A DNA stretch of 64,000 nucleotides from Rhododendron vialii (taxonomy: Eukaryota; Streptophyta; Magnoliopsida; Ericales; Ericaceae), in assembly GCF_030253575.1 (NCBI RefSeq), contig NC_080557.1:1669001-1733000 (forward strand), given 5' to 3'. Positions 10,464 to 21,202 of this stretch are shown here, piece after piece. Every line of letters starts with the position of its first letter. Position 1 is the stretch's first letter. The notes under the pieces were generated by a model. The model saw only the letters and a list, made by a program, of their open reading frames with translations, searched no databases and was not told the origin of the DNA. Position numbers and translations under genes: made by a program.

Positions 10464-10745
10464 TAGAGCTGTAAATGAGTTGAGCTGAACTTTGTCGAGC
10501 ATGAGCTCAGCTCGTTTACTAAACGAACTCAAAATTCGAGCTCGAGCCGAGTTGAGTCATTTACTAAACGAGTCTCTTTAATTGAGCCGAGCCACCCTTA
10601 ACGAGCCGAGCTTTTGTCAAACGAGCCGAGCCGAGCTTGGCAAATTTACTAAACGAGCCGAAAATTCGAGCTCGAACTCGGCTCGTTTACAAAATGAGCC
10701 AAGCCAAACCGAACTTGTGAGCTGCTCGGTTCGTTTATAACCCTA
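10464..10745. mobile_element. hAT-type MITE rich in GAGCTCG / GAGCCGAGC motifs
   Basis: 282 bp, ends TAGAGCTGTAAATGAG and (inverted) TAGGGTTATAAACGAA. Flanks GCCACAAC (10456-10463) and GCCGCAAC (10746-10753) form an 8-bp target duplication with one mismatch. The interior consists of repeated ACGAGCCGAGC-type words. Relatives lie in the spacers of the triplicated region (37870-38137, 44990-45222, 55760-56035). Confidence 0.78.
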
Positions 10746-10753
10746 GCCGCAAC

Positions 10754-11792
10754 CCAAATCTAGAATCTCAGATCTTGGTCGTAGTCTAAAAATGTTGGGG
10801 ATAGTTGGATATCAATTGAGATGTTACTTTCTCAAAAACAAAAAAGAGAGTTTGAGATTTGAGATACCGCGACGGTGAGAAGGCTCTCTCGCCCAGCCCA
10901 TCCAGCCTAGCCCATTCTGAAGAGTACTTTAGGCCTGTATTTTAAGCACATTTGAGATGTTTTGTTGGGCTTGAAAATGCAACCTAAGTATGCCTACAGA
11001 AACTATTAAGGGTATGAAATTGATCACTCTAGAAAAAATATTAGTAATAAACATTCACAAAACAGAAAATTAAATGTAATTCTATGAGACACCAATATAA
11101 TTTGAAAGATATAAACCCCCACCACCCCCCCCCCCCCCCCCCCCCCCCCCCAACCAAATTGCTGGCCCCTAAAAAAAAGTCTTTACAATTTTGAAATCAA
11201 CACATAAAATATTTCGTGCATAATTTTTTTTAGAACTTTTTTACTCCAAATTAAAGAACTCGTGAAGTATTTGATTTAGTACAATTTTTTTGAAAAAAAA
11301 TTATGAACAAAAGTAATTTACGTTATGAGCCAAAAATCGCATGACTTTTATAGTGTGTAAGTAATTTGGGACAAGAGTATCACCATGGGTATTTTGAGAG
11401 ATTGATGTGAATCCTGCTCTCGAGCTCCCTAATGGATCTGACCTTATGTGAGATAATTCTTTTTCTTTTTAATAGGCAATAGTATCATTTTATTAAGAAA
11501 ACTTGATAAGAGTACATCAAATTGGGGATAGGGGAGGAAAATTCAACCAAAGTCCAAAACATCTAATGGGCAAATCCCCAAAAAACCTAAAATAGGCAAA
11601 GCCAAATGGGCCAAGTCATGAGCCCAGCCCAAGAACCAAAACCAAAACCCTTAACATTGCTGCCCAAATCACCACTACCACCCAAAAACAAACGCCGCCA
11701 CCAGTGACAGCGTTGACCAAACGGGCATTATTCGGTTTGGATTTTAAGGGAGGTTTTTAAGACTAATGAGTGGAAAGAGGTTTTGAGGTCAT
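10754..11792. other. Gene-free spacer with long C homopolymer
   Basis: Non-coding. Contains the 27-bp C run at 11125-11151 and a C/A-rich stretch (11480-11720) that resembles the reverse complement of a transcript 3' part but matches no family I recognise. Confidence 0.5.
11125..11151. repeat. (C)27 homopolymer
   Basis: Twenty-seven consecutive C residues, preceded by shorter C runs. Could fold as i-motif / G-quadruplex, and is a likely site of length error in sequencing. Confidence 0.9.
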
Positions 11793-11801
11793 AATTCTTT
11801 A

Positions 11802-12009
11802 CAATTGCGGGATGGTGCTGTGCAGTGGTGTGCGCAACACCGTGTTACGCACTTTCGAGCCATCGGATCGTGTATCCGATAGCTCGAATCTCATCTTGGC
11901 AATGAATGACTCTCGATTATTGGTTACCAAGATGATATTCGAGTCGTCGGATGCACGATCCGACAACTTGGAGGTGTGCACGTCACTTCACAGCACCAAT
12001 CCGAAGTCC
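11802..12009. mobile_element. Palindromic Mutator-type MITE
   Basis: A 208-bp near-palindrome: the whole left half (GGGATGGTGCTGTGCAGTG...) is repeated inverted in the right half (...CACTTCACAGCACCAATCC). It is flanked by a perfect 9-bp duplication AATTCTTTA (11793-11801, 12010-12018), the target length of Mutator-like elements. Overlapping open frames on both strands give similar peptides because of the palindrome and are not genes. Confidence 0.82.
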
Positions 12010-12577
12010 AATTCTTTAGTAGTGTCATTCGTTCTCACTCTCAATTATCGCTCTACACTAACGTTTTCAGTTCTCGTTCTCACGGATTATGTAGTTTAGG
12101 ATACTTCGAAAGACATTTTAATGCTCGTGCTCCCGAGAATGATTTAAGTGCAACGGTTATTCATAATGCTCTTATGTGAAGTGGAATCTACACATAGATA
12201 GAACTCACCTCATGTAATCATTTTTCCAAATTTTCATTCAGCTTTCGGTCACATAATCTTCTGGTAATAGTCTTCGTCTCACTCAATCCTCTGTCGTCTA
12301 TGCTTGCATTCTCAATTCTTCCTTTTGCGATTTTAATAACTTGACGTATTTTTAAAACAAGCTTTCCCACTCGTATTTTTTCCCTTTCACATTTACGCAC
12401 GTGCATGAACATTACGTGACTTATGTCTGGCCAGGTTGTATTTAACCAAGTTTTGACCCATTAACGTTGTGAAAGGACTAAATATATTGATTACGAAACT
12501 TACAACGAACTTACTTCTTAGCAAAACCGAATTCTTGAATACCAAAGAACCAGTGCAAATGAAACTGACCAAAATAA

Positions 12578-12579
<2 letters not shown>

Positions 12580-12617
<38 letters not shown>

Positions 12618-12630
12618 CTACCCTATAAAA
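12580..12630 (+). promoter_or_regulatory. CT-repeat and TATA box of the prolamin-like gene
   Basis: A (CT)n tract (12580-12614) is followed by TATAAAA at 12624-12630, 49 bp before the ATG at 12679. Pyrimidine patch plus TATA box is a typical plant core promoter; transcription would start near 12655-12660. Confidence 0.72.
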
Positions 12631-12678
12631 ACATCTCTCCTCGCCATCAACTTCCATTCCGTTACTGTCCAAAACGCC

Positions 12679-13128
12679 ATGGCACATTTCAACACCATCC
12701 TGCTCGCCGCCTTCTCCCTACTCCTAACCACCGCCCTAGCAAAACACCCCGCCTTCGACGACGACGGAGGGGACAACCCCGCGCCCGCGCCTTCCCCCTC
12801 CTACGACCTCTCGCCGGCCGCCGCCGAAGACCTCAACTACATAAACAGCATCCCCCCGGCGGAGCGAAAACTCCTCGACGACTGCTCTAACCGCATGACC
12901 CGTAAGTGCGGTGACGACGTGGTCTCGGGGCTGCTGATGAAGTCGGAGGTGAGCGACGACTGTTGCACGCAGCTCGTGAGGATGGGGAAGAAGTGCCATA
13001 ACCATTTGGTCAAGTTGCTGGTTAGGTATCCGGATTTCAGGCAGAATGCGGCGATGATTAAGGAGAGTTCTAAGAAGATTTGGAGCGGGTGCCGGGATGT
13101 TGCCGCGGACCCGCCCGCGTCGCCGTAG
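12679..13128 (+). CDS. Secreted prolamin-like (DUF1278/ECA1-type) cysteine-rich protein
   Basis: A 149-residue, single-exon protein. Residues 1-21 form a clear signal peptide (hydrophobic LLAAFSLLLTTALA), then an acidic/proline linker (residues about 25-50), then a Prolamin_like domain: Cys in DDCSNR, RKCGDD, the CC pair of DDCCTQLVRMG, KKCHNH and a last SGCRD, six cysteines in the order C, C, CC, C, C. Members of this family, including egg-cell-secreted EC1 and ECA1 gametogenesis-related proteins, are small secreted peptides, often reproductive. Sub-family and tissue cannot be fixed from sequence. The open frame extends upstream to 12469, but the ATG at 12679 is chosen because it starts the signal peptide, lies in a GCCATGG context and follows the TATA box. 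Possible AATAAA-type signals occur at about 13165-13170. Confidence 0.88.
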   Translation: MAHFNTILLAAFSLLLTTALAKHPAFDDDGGDNPAPAPSPSYDLSPAAAEDLNYINSIPPAERKLLDDCSNRMTRKCGDDVVSGLLMKSEVSDDCCTQLVRMGKKCHNHLVKLLVRYPDFRQNAAMIKESSKKIWSGCRDVAADPPASP

Positions 13129-14489
13129 TGTGGGAATTTTACTAGGGTTTTGTTTTTATAATAACAAAATAAAATTGACGGGGTATCATACCTGCATTTT
13201 ATAGAGATTTCAGTTTTGTTTAGAGGAGAGAAATAAATTAAAAAAACCCTAGAAAAAAAAAAAGTAATGTGGCGTAATCTTGGTCAATCTATTTTGAGTT
13301 TTAATTTTTCCTGTGAAAATAACTTTTCACTACACTTTCTTACGAGTAACTTTGAATTTTATGCACTATGTAAGCTTTTATTTTAGATTATAAGAGACAA
13401 GTTTTGGAACGTGAAGAGTGAAAAATATTGGAGTGCATTTTTCTTTGTTTTTAAGTTATTGGTGTCTTTGAATTGTAGGATCTATACCTGATGTTTCTTC
13501 CACACGATTTTATGGACGGTTCGGATCATTGTTATGGATCAGGAAAGGACTCACAGATAGTTCAAACTAGACCCGACTGGTTGGAAAAGCATACTAAACG
13601 TGACCCATACCCGATTTTGTGGGTTTCTTTCTCATTTTTTAGGGACGAACATGGAAATTGGCTTGGTTGTTGATCACTAAGATGGATTCTTTTTTCCCTC
13701 CTTAGATTGCAAATAAATTGACCAAAAAGTTAAAAGAAAAGGGTCCTACTAACCGCCACTTAATAGGCGACGGGTAGAATATACCAAACACGCTTGACAA
13801 TTGACTCCAAAATGATGCACAAAAGGCAATCTATATATGAGAGAAGGTGCCTAATACTCAAATTGGTTGAAAAGCATCATTTTTCATAAACAATATGTGT
13901 ATATTAGGCCATATACATTTAACAAATCAAATAATCACAATTTAGACTTGTGTGAAGCAAAAGTCCAGATAGCATAATACAATCCACATTCAGCCATATA
14001 ACTTCGAACACATATCATTTTCTTCACATATAATTATAAGAACACCGTAAAGAAAATGGGGTATTAATCTTTCCTCAAGATGAAAGAAGAATGGTTGAAA
14101 ACAAAAGTCCAAATACTACAGCCTACATTCAGTCATATAACTTCGAAACTTATTGGTCTATACAGATTTTGTTTTTTTTTGAAAAGAATGATTTTTCTAT
14201 TGAATTGAATTGAAATGAAAGGGAACAATTTTTTCCTGCCGAGGGAGCGATTTTACATAGGCCTATATTTTTTCCCGGACCTGGGGGTGGCATGTGCCCC
14301 TCCCCCTCTCCCCCACCAATTGCCTCTGCCACTGAACCCAAGTGTACGAGGCTCCCGCTATTGCGAAATTTGATAAAGGATTGATGTATGCAACTTTACC
14401 TGTAATATCCCACATCGAAGAGTTACAAAATTCTTGAGTGGAATATAATGTAAGACCGACTAACTACTATAAAATTTGAGGTTAATTCT
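13129..14489. other. Gene-free spacer
   Basis: AT-rich non-coding DNA with no gene recognised. A TCCCACATCG motif at 14408-14417 resembles the plant snRNA upstream element, with an AATATAATG box 26 bp on, but no snRNA follows. Confidence 0.5.
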
Positions 14490-14615
14490 TTGAGCCGTAT
14501 GGTTAGGCGAATGATTAGCAGGTCAGCTGGCGCGGGTCAAGCAAAAAGGTTATTTTTGCGACTCAAATCCGTGACCTTCAAATTACAATTGAGCAACTTT
14601 ACCATTGCGCCAGAC
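14490..14615 (-). mobile_element. tRNA-derived SINE fragment
   Basis: Read on the minus strand it begins TCTGGCGCAATGGTAAAG (A box) and continues to GGTCACGGATTTGAGTCGC (B box, plus-strand 14559-14570). Both the spacing and the wording resemble the head of plant Au-type SINEs. The 3' end is not defined. Confidence 0.65.
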
Positions 14616-14630
14616 CCGACTTTCATTTCA

Positions 14631-14732
14631 ACCACATACTACCATTACCATTATTTCAAAGGGAACCACATACTACCATTACCATTATTTCAAAGGGAAC
14701 CACATACTACCATTACCATTATTTCAAAGGGA
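14631..14732. repeat. 34-bp tandem repeat, three perfect copies
   Basis: The unit, starting ACCACATACTACCATTACCA, is repeated at 14631, 14665 and 14699 without visible change. The third copy abuts and overlaps by a few bases the Mutator-type MITE at 14729. Confidence 0.92.
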
Positions 14733-14857
14733 AAATGACGGCCAATGACGTGTTTTGATAATTAATATTCGCCAAAAAAAGTTTTAATATTAACAAATAT
14801 TCTCAGCATGTTCTTGACGGGTATTAATTAACACACGTCATGGACCGTCATTTTCCC
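14729..14857. mobile_element. Mutator-type MITE
   Basis: 129 bp, ends GGGAAAATGACGG and CCGTCATTTTCCC, with inner inverted match CCAATGACGTG / CACGTCATGG. Flanks TATTTCAAA (14720-14728) and TACTTCAAA (14858-14866) form a 9-bp target duplication with one mismatch. Confidence 0.85.
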
Positions 14858-15040
14858 TACTTCAAAACCGATATGGAAATCAAAACAGCAGTAGTGACAT
14901 AGGCCCACTAGGCCGAACAAGACGGCCCAGTTTACACCCTCAGCCTGGTCCAGTCCACTGAAAATCCTGGTCCTATCTAAATGTACACTTTGAAGTTTGA
15001 GGACGATTTTCTCGGGAAAGAGAGGTAGAAAAAAGGGAAG

Positions 15041-18000
15041 ATGGGCAGCGGGAGTCGAGCGCTCCTGTGCATATCATTTGTGCCCTCACTCGCTTCTTCC
15101 TCTTCCACTCATCTCTTCCCATTCAGTTTTTTCAAATCTTCTTCTTCTTCTTCCACTGCAACAGCTCGGGTTTCCGGAATGGCCTCGGAACCTCCGCCGC
15201 CGTCGTCCTCGTCATCACAGCCGCCGCCGCCGCCCTCAGCCTCTGCTAATGGCGGCGATGCGTCCTTCGTGCCCGCTTCTTCGGCCATCGACTTCCTCTC
15301 CCTCTGCCACCGTCTCAAGGTATGTATTCGTTTACTACTCGTTTCATTGTCTAAGTTTTTTGCATTCCTATTCGTTGGCACACTCTTGTTTTTTGAATTT
15401 TGGGTGCTAGTGTTTTATCGAAGAACAAACATTACGAGGACACAAGGAAGGGACAGTTCCTGCCTAAACCTTTTTCCGTTTGGATGGATTTAAAATCAAG
15501 GATTTCCCTTTTGTTTTTATAAGTAATAAATTGTATGGGGAAGGCAAAAGAAAGCGAGGAACATAAAGAAAAGGCCAACCTTTAAAATGAAGGAGTTTCC
15601 ATTCTCTTTCATTGATAACCTTAGTGTTGATGGTTTGCATAAGAACAAGGGTTGCCCTGGTAGTTAAGGTTTGAGACTTCGGAGTTTGCTTCCTCTGAGA
15701 TTCGATACCTCTTAGGTGCTATCAAATTCTTGTGGGGCCAGTCCATGCGGGGCTTTTCCCAGTTTTAATTGGGCACCTTGGTGGTGGACGGTTGTCGATT
15801 GGATTGGTGCTTAGCGATTAGTTGTGACTGGCTCAGACATCTTGAGTTATTAAAAAAAAAGAAGTTCTCATATGGATTTTGACATTGAGTTTGAGAGGTT
15901 TATGTGATCTTTTGAAGTTAATGATTAACATAAGTTGTTTGAAATCCTACGTGAGGGTTTTAGTTATCAACAGAATCTTGTAGAATACATGTTTTCTACC
16001 TCTAATTCATACCCTACTCTAGTTTCACTTCCTAAACTAAACCTCTTATCCTATTGTTGAAATTGAACATTAACTACTCGTTTGCTGTGTGAGAATTGTG
16101 CGGAAAGAAAGGATATAATGGTTTCTCATCAAATCTCGCCATATTTGGTGGCAATTGGTGAGAAACAAAATGACATTGCATTTATGTACCATTACTTTTT
16201 GCTTTCTTATCAAATGTCACATGATGGCATTGTATATATGTGACATTACTTTTCATATCTCATCATTTCTCCAGTCTTCTATCCGCCAATTCATATAATA
16301 AGATTCCCATTTCTTTTCTCATTATTTGTCACCGTCCGTTGATTTGAAATTCACATCTATCCAAACAAACTCTTAGACTCTTAGTTACTATTTGTCAATA
16401 TTTCTCTTCTTTTATCACTATTTGTCACCGTCGTTGATTTGAAGTTCACATCGATCCGAACAGACCTTAGTTACTATTTTTCAAACCTTTGTCTCTAGTT
16501 CTTTTAGTTGATTTGGGGTTATGGGCAGACAACAAAGAGAGCGGGATGGGTGAAAAGGGATGTTCGGAATCCTGAGTCCATAGCTGATCACATGTACCGA
16601 ATGGGGTTGATGGCTCTCATTTCTTCTGACCTTCCGGGGGTCGATCGAGACAAGTTAGGCTTTCTGTTACTTCTGTTATTTTGTCTCTATGTGGGTTGTT
16701 TCTTAATGTTGCATATTGTTAAGGTTGGCTCAGTCTGTTTTGACTTCAATTTTTTTTTCTTATTTGGCTTGTTTCAAAATTCCAGGTGTATAAAAATGGC
16801 CATTGTACATGATATTGCCGAAGGTAAAGCTTTTCGTTTGATGTTTTATTAGGTTGTTATTGTCATCGTTTAGTTCAGAATCTAGTGAAGAACATCAAAG
16901 ACGGGGAGAATGTCAAATATCTGTCTTGGTTTCCTCTAATTTCCAAATATTGAAAATCTGCTTCAACCGATTCTTCATTTTTATTCTTTGGTTCTGCGTA
17001 CTTGAGACCTCTGTCCCCTTTGCCGCTTACTTCCTCCTCGTCAAGATTCATACTTGTGCAGTTTTTCCATGGATGTTTTTCATCCCTTACTATGGTTGGT
17101 TGTCTTACTTATATAGTTGTTTGAACAGCCATTGTCGGAGACATTACCCCTTCAGATGGGGTACCAAAACAAGAGAAGAGTCGCCGTGAGCAGGAAGCAA
17201 TAGACTACATGAGTAAATTACTTGGTGGAGGTCAGAGAGGTACACTTATGCATGTGCACATGCGTCTGTTTGCACTGACGCTGCTAGTTGTTTAATTCGG
17301 ACTTCAAATGTCATCCTCCAACTCTGGGTATGTTACAGCGCAGGAAATAGGTCAGTTGTGGATGGAGTATGAAGAAAATTTGTCCCTAGAAGCTAAGGTT
17401 GTGAAGGACTTTGACAAGGTATGTGGCATGTTTTGTTTATCAGTTCATTTTGTCGTGGACAAGCTAAATCTGGTGATGCCTTTTCAGGTGGAAATGATAC
17501 TTCAAGCCTTGGAATATGAAACTGGTAGGGCTTCTTTATTTCATGATCTTTATTTGAAGCCTAGAACGTCATTATATGTGTTCTTTAGGAAATGATAACT
17601 TACAACAGCAAGCAACTTTTATTTTGCTGTTTATACTGAAAATTATCAAGGAAAACTTTCATTCAGGTACAGAAACTTATTAACTAAATTGATGATGTAT
17701 CTTTGCTTTACGCAGAGCAAGGAAAAAATCTGGAAGAATTTTTTCAGTCAACTGCTGGTACAAGTTTTGACCCATCTGCATAATTCGGAATGATTTCGTG
17801 ATTTGCCTGCTAAATATTACTCTTGCATTGCAACCTAACTCTTTTTCTTTTGAATGCTGCAACTTTACTGAATTGAGCAAAAAAAATTTAATCTGTAACT
17901 TGTGGGATGACATGGAGGCTACTTACACTTGATTGCAGACTGAATTTGTCTTTGCCACTATTTTCACATAACCCAGAGAAACTTGAAATGGTTATAAACA

Positions 18001-19449
18001 CCCTTGGGGATTATGATGATTTCAGTGAAAATTTTACTTTTGCACCTAGCCAAATGATGTGATAGTGGACAGGAATAACATGGGTAATTTGCTGTACCTG
18101 ACTTTGGTACTTGGATGCTCACCATGTTATTTCTTTGAAGAACCCCCACCTGGCTACCCGATCAACACAACCCAACACACACACACACACGCACAAAACC
18201 ACCACACATTTGTGCCAAACATGTAAGTGATTTTATTGGGTAGTACCTGCTTGTAAAACTATATGAAGCAAATTAAAAATAGCTATGCTTGGTTAGTTAT
18301 CTAACAATACTTTACTCAGTGCATAAAAAATAAGGCAGTTATGAAAAGAAAGTGTGTTTTCCATGAAAAGTTGCTACCAATTATAATGTATAATGCTCTA
18401 GGTGGATGCTCTCACATAAGGTGTTGGGGTGATTCTGTCGGTCATGTCATATTGAGTATTGGTGATGTTGAAAGGGGTAAGTCTTGGTGCCATAGAGGTC
18501 TAGGATTGCGAGATCACTTTACTAAAGTTGGTCACAAATAAGAATTGCGATGGTTCAAATCCAAGTTAAATGTCAAGTTGGTCACTCTATTGTTATAAAC
18601 TGGTGCATTTTTGGTTTGATCTCCATGATGTGGTGTGTCTCTTTATTGAAATTCCAAATCCAAGTTAAATGTCATTTCCTAAAAGCATCCACAGTGGAAT
18701 AAGCAAGAGTGAATAATCCAAACATGCCACATCAGATTTTGATTATCGATTTAGAAGTTGCTAAAGTTAGCAATGTCAAGTCTCACATTGGTTATTTTTT
18801 GCTCATAATCAAAACCAATGGGCTCATAATTGGTTCCTTCCCTAAGTTTCCTCCAAACTTTTCCCTTTCATTTCACGTATATTTTTTGAAAAACTAGTTT
18901 TTGAAAAAATAGTTTATGTTAAAAACAGTTTTTCAATAAAAAAATAAAATCTGTTTTTGGAAAAAAAACAGTTTATTAAACAGTTTATTAAATGGCGGCC
19001 TCTAGGCGCTTGGAGGCACCCCGCTGCCACGCCAATACCCCTTGGCGTTTGATTTGGCGCCCAAGGAGATTTGGCGGCGTTTGGCGGCCGCCTAGGCGGC
19101 CTTGGCGGTGTTTGGCGGCCTTGGCGGACTTGGCGGCCTTGGCGGGCTCGGCGGCGTCTTTGGAGGCCTAAATTGTATACTATTAATGTAAAAGGGCTAG
19201 GATCAAAAGTATAAAAACTAAAAGGGCTTATTATGTAATTTTACAAAATCATATCTATATATATTACAATTACATTTACATCCTCATTCAATACTCCACG
19301 CTCCCAGAGATTCAGACGAACGAAGCAGACGAACTCTTTTGTATTTCTGATTTGAGTTTTTATTTTTTATTTTTGTATTTAAAAAAAAACAGATTGTATA
19401 ACGACAAATAGATTGTTAAAAAAAACAGATTATGACAGATTGTTAAAAA

Positions 19450-19480
<31 letters not shown>

Positions 19481-21202
19481 CGCCGAATTGCTTGGAGCCG
19501 CCTAGGCGGCTTGGCGCTTGGAGGTGGGTCTCCGCCCTACTAGCGCCAAGCGCCATTTAGAACATTGATGATGGGTGATCACTAAATTTGGTTATTGGCA
19601 AAATGTTGCTAGTTTTGATTATTCAAAGGCCAAAATTTGATGAGTTGCTAAGAGGATGCTAAGTTTGATTATTCCAATGTGAGCACTTTTGTGAGGAAAC
19701 ATTGCTAACTTTAGCAACATTTTGATTTTGCTTATTCCACTGTGGATGCTCTAAGGAGGCTTGAGATCCTCTGTCCGACTCATGCTTGTCCGACTCCCTA
19801 TCCCAGCCTTCAACCCGTGACACCTGTCCCCCTTTAACTCATCCTCTCTCTGTTACAACCCAGTTAACCCCCCTTTATTTCCCTTGTTACACGGACGGAA
19901 CTTCCTTTTGCGGAGTACATTTTTACTAGCACTATGCTCCGTTCAATGCAAGACACACAAAAAAATTACATTAGTGTTTTGCGGTGAAGTCTATTGAACA
20001 CCCACAACGCTAGTTGATAAAAAAAAATAGTTTAATTTTTTTTCATTCATGTTTGATGCACGCTAGCAGTGTTCCCATTTTATTTACTGAAAGACATACA
20101 AGTGATGGAGAATGAGTTTAGGGCACCGCACCTTAAACTCATGACGGTGCTCCATGTGCGTAGAATAATTCTTCCTCAATGTACAAAGAATCCGGAACAC
20201 AAATCATAATGAAACAAAGTGCAACTATGACATAAACAAAGGAAAAAAGGCTTTGAAAAGCTAGCTGTGATAACATGTTATAATTATCCTAATTCCCAAA
20301 AGTGAGCAAACTTCATGTGTCTTTTTGTGATGTACCAATCGAACTTACCACATTGATTTTTGAAGTTCTATGTTTTTCGTTCTTAATTCCTCTTTATCAA
20401 AGCACTCACTGGAAAATGCATATGTTCAGTTTTTTCTTTTTTCTTTTTTTGAGGGGGGGGTGTTAAATAGTGCATATATTAGGTGGTTTTGAAAACATCG
20501 TTTAAAAGAGCTTATTGAGTCTATTAAGCAAGATTCATATTGCATAAAAACAGTATTATTAATTAAAAGTTATAATTAGTTTTTTTTATTTAGTTGAGAT
20601 AGGACGAAGAAACAAAAGATTAGAGACGAGGGAGTATTTTTTTTTTGGGTTAATAGTGCATATGTTCAGTTGCAGAAAAAGAATGCCGCAATTGTAACAA
20701 GAAACAGAAGTGGGGAATAGTTTCTTGTGGAACCTGGTTTTGAAAAGAAGTGGAAGTAGGGAACTAGTAAAATGGGGGAGTAGGAAAAGAATTGGGGGGT
20801 TAACTGGGTTGTAACAGGGTTAGAGGATAAGTTAAGGGGGACAGGTGTCACATGTTGAAGGCTGGGACAGGGAGTCGGACAGGCATGAGTTGGACAGAGG
20901 ATCCCATTCCCTCTAAGGAGGCCTTTTTAATAGAGGCAACTTTACACTTGTTTTTCTCACCACTTTTGCTATCTTTTGTCATGTCACTAGAGTTGAACGG
21001 CAAGTTTGTTTGATGTTGTCCTTGCTATCTGTTATGTTACGGGATTATGTTTGTGCTAAATGAAATATGTACTCGAAACAAAAGCGTCGTATGTGGTTCC
21101 TCTCACAAATTATTTGGTTGACTTTCTGCAGGGAAGTTTCAGACTGAACTGGGCAAGGCTTGGGCCTCTGAAATTGCATCAAGAAGAAGAGCTCAGAGTT
21201 AA
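15041..21202 (+). CDS. HDDC2: HD-domain 5'-deoxynucleotidase, HDDC2/YfbR-like, eight exons
   Basis: Family members are metal-dependent phosphohydrolases that dephosphorylate deoxynucleoside 5'-monophosphates. Inferred exons: 15041-15319, 16529-16653, 16786-16823, 17129-17239, 17339-17418, 17488-17524, 17716-17757, 21132-21202; they join in frame to 783 nt (260 residues). All introns are GT-AG. Residues 1-75 are Ser/Pro rich with no domain and could be an organelle transit peptide; a second Met (MASEPPP) may start a cytosolic form. The HD core shows SIADHMYRMG (metal His), AIVHDIAE (the His-Asp pair), AIVGDITPSDG, and VVKDFDKVEMILQALEYE with the downstream Asp, ending KFQTELGKAWASEI. All expected catalytic residues are present, so the gene looks functional. 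The last intron (3.4 kb) carries several transposons. The start could be at 15041 or at the second Met. Confidence 0.92.
15651..15861 (+). mobile_element. SINE in intron 1 of the HD-domain gene
   Basis: Starts GGGTTGCCCTGGTAGTTAAG (A box-like), has GAGATTCGATACC (B box-like) about 45 bp later, continues through a GGGGCCAGTCC body and ends in an A run. Order and spacing are those of tRNA-derived plant SINEs. The target duplication is unclear. Confidence 0.65.
18683..19751. mobile_element. PIF/Harbinger-type MITE in intron 7 of the HD-domain gene
   Basis: Ends AAGCATCCACAGTGGAATAA and (inverted) GAGCATCCACAGTGGAATAA, flanked by TAA (18680-18682, 19752-19754). Same family as 9467-10252. A GC-rich element at 18990-19558 is nested inside. 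Confidence 0.82.
18990..19558. mobile_element. Nested GC-rich non-autonomous element (GGCGG / CCTTGGCGG words)
   Basis: Starts AAATGGCGG and ends CGCCATTT. The left part (19020-19165) is made of TTGGCGGCC-type words, the right part has A-rich runs and a mirrored GCCTAGGCGGC block. Ends are inverted copies, but no clean target duplication was found. It interrupts the PIF/Harbinger-type MITE, whose halves continue on each side. Confidence 0.6.
19761..20910. mobile_element. Mutator-like non-autonomous element with long inverted ends
   Basis: Inverted terminal regions of about 110-120 bp: 19761-19880 (GATCCTCTGTCCGACTCATG...) matches, inverted, 20790-20905 (...CATGAGTTGGACAGAGGATC). The direct repeat CTCTAAGGAGGC flanks it (19749-19760 and 20911-20922); 9-12 bp fits a Mutator target duplication. 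The interior has no coding frame. It inserted across the right edge of the PIF/Harbinger MITE. Confidence 0.85.

Noticed and set aside
14407-14450. TCCCACATCG plus AATATAATG, like the USE and TATA box of plant snRNA genes
   Set aside because: No U-snRNA sequence follows at the expected distance, and the motif is also common in dispersed plant repeats.
19020-19165. GC-rich GGCGG-word block as a CpG-type promoter or coding exon
   Set aside because: It is part of a nested transposon with mirrored words at its other end and has stops in all useful frames.
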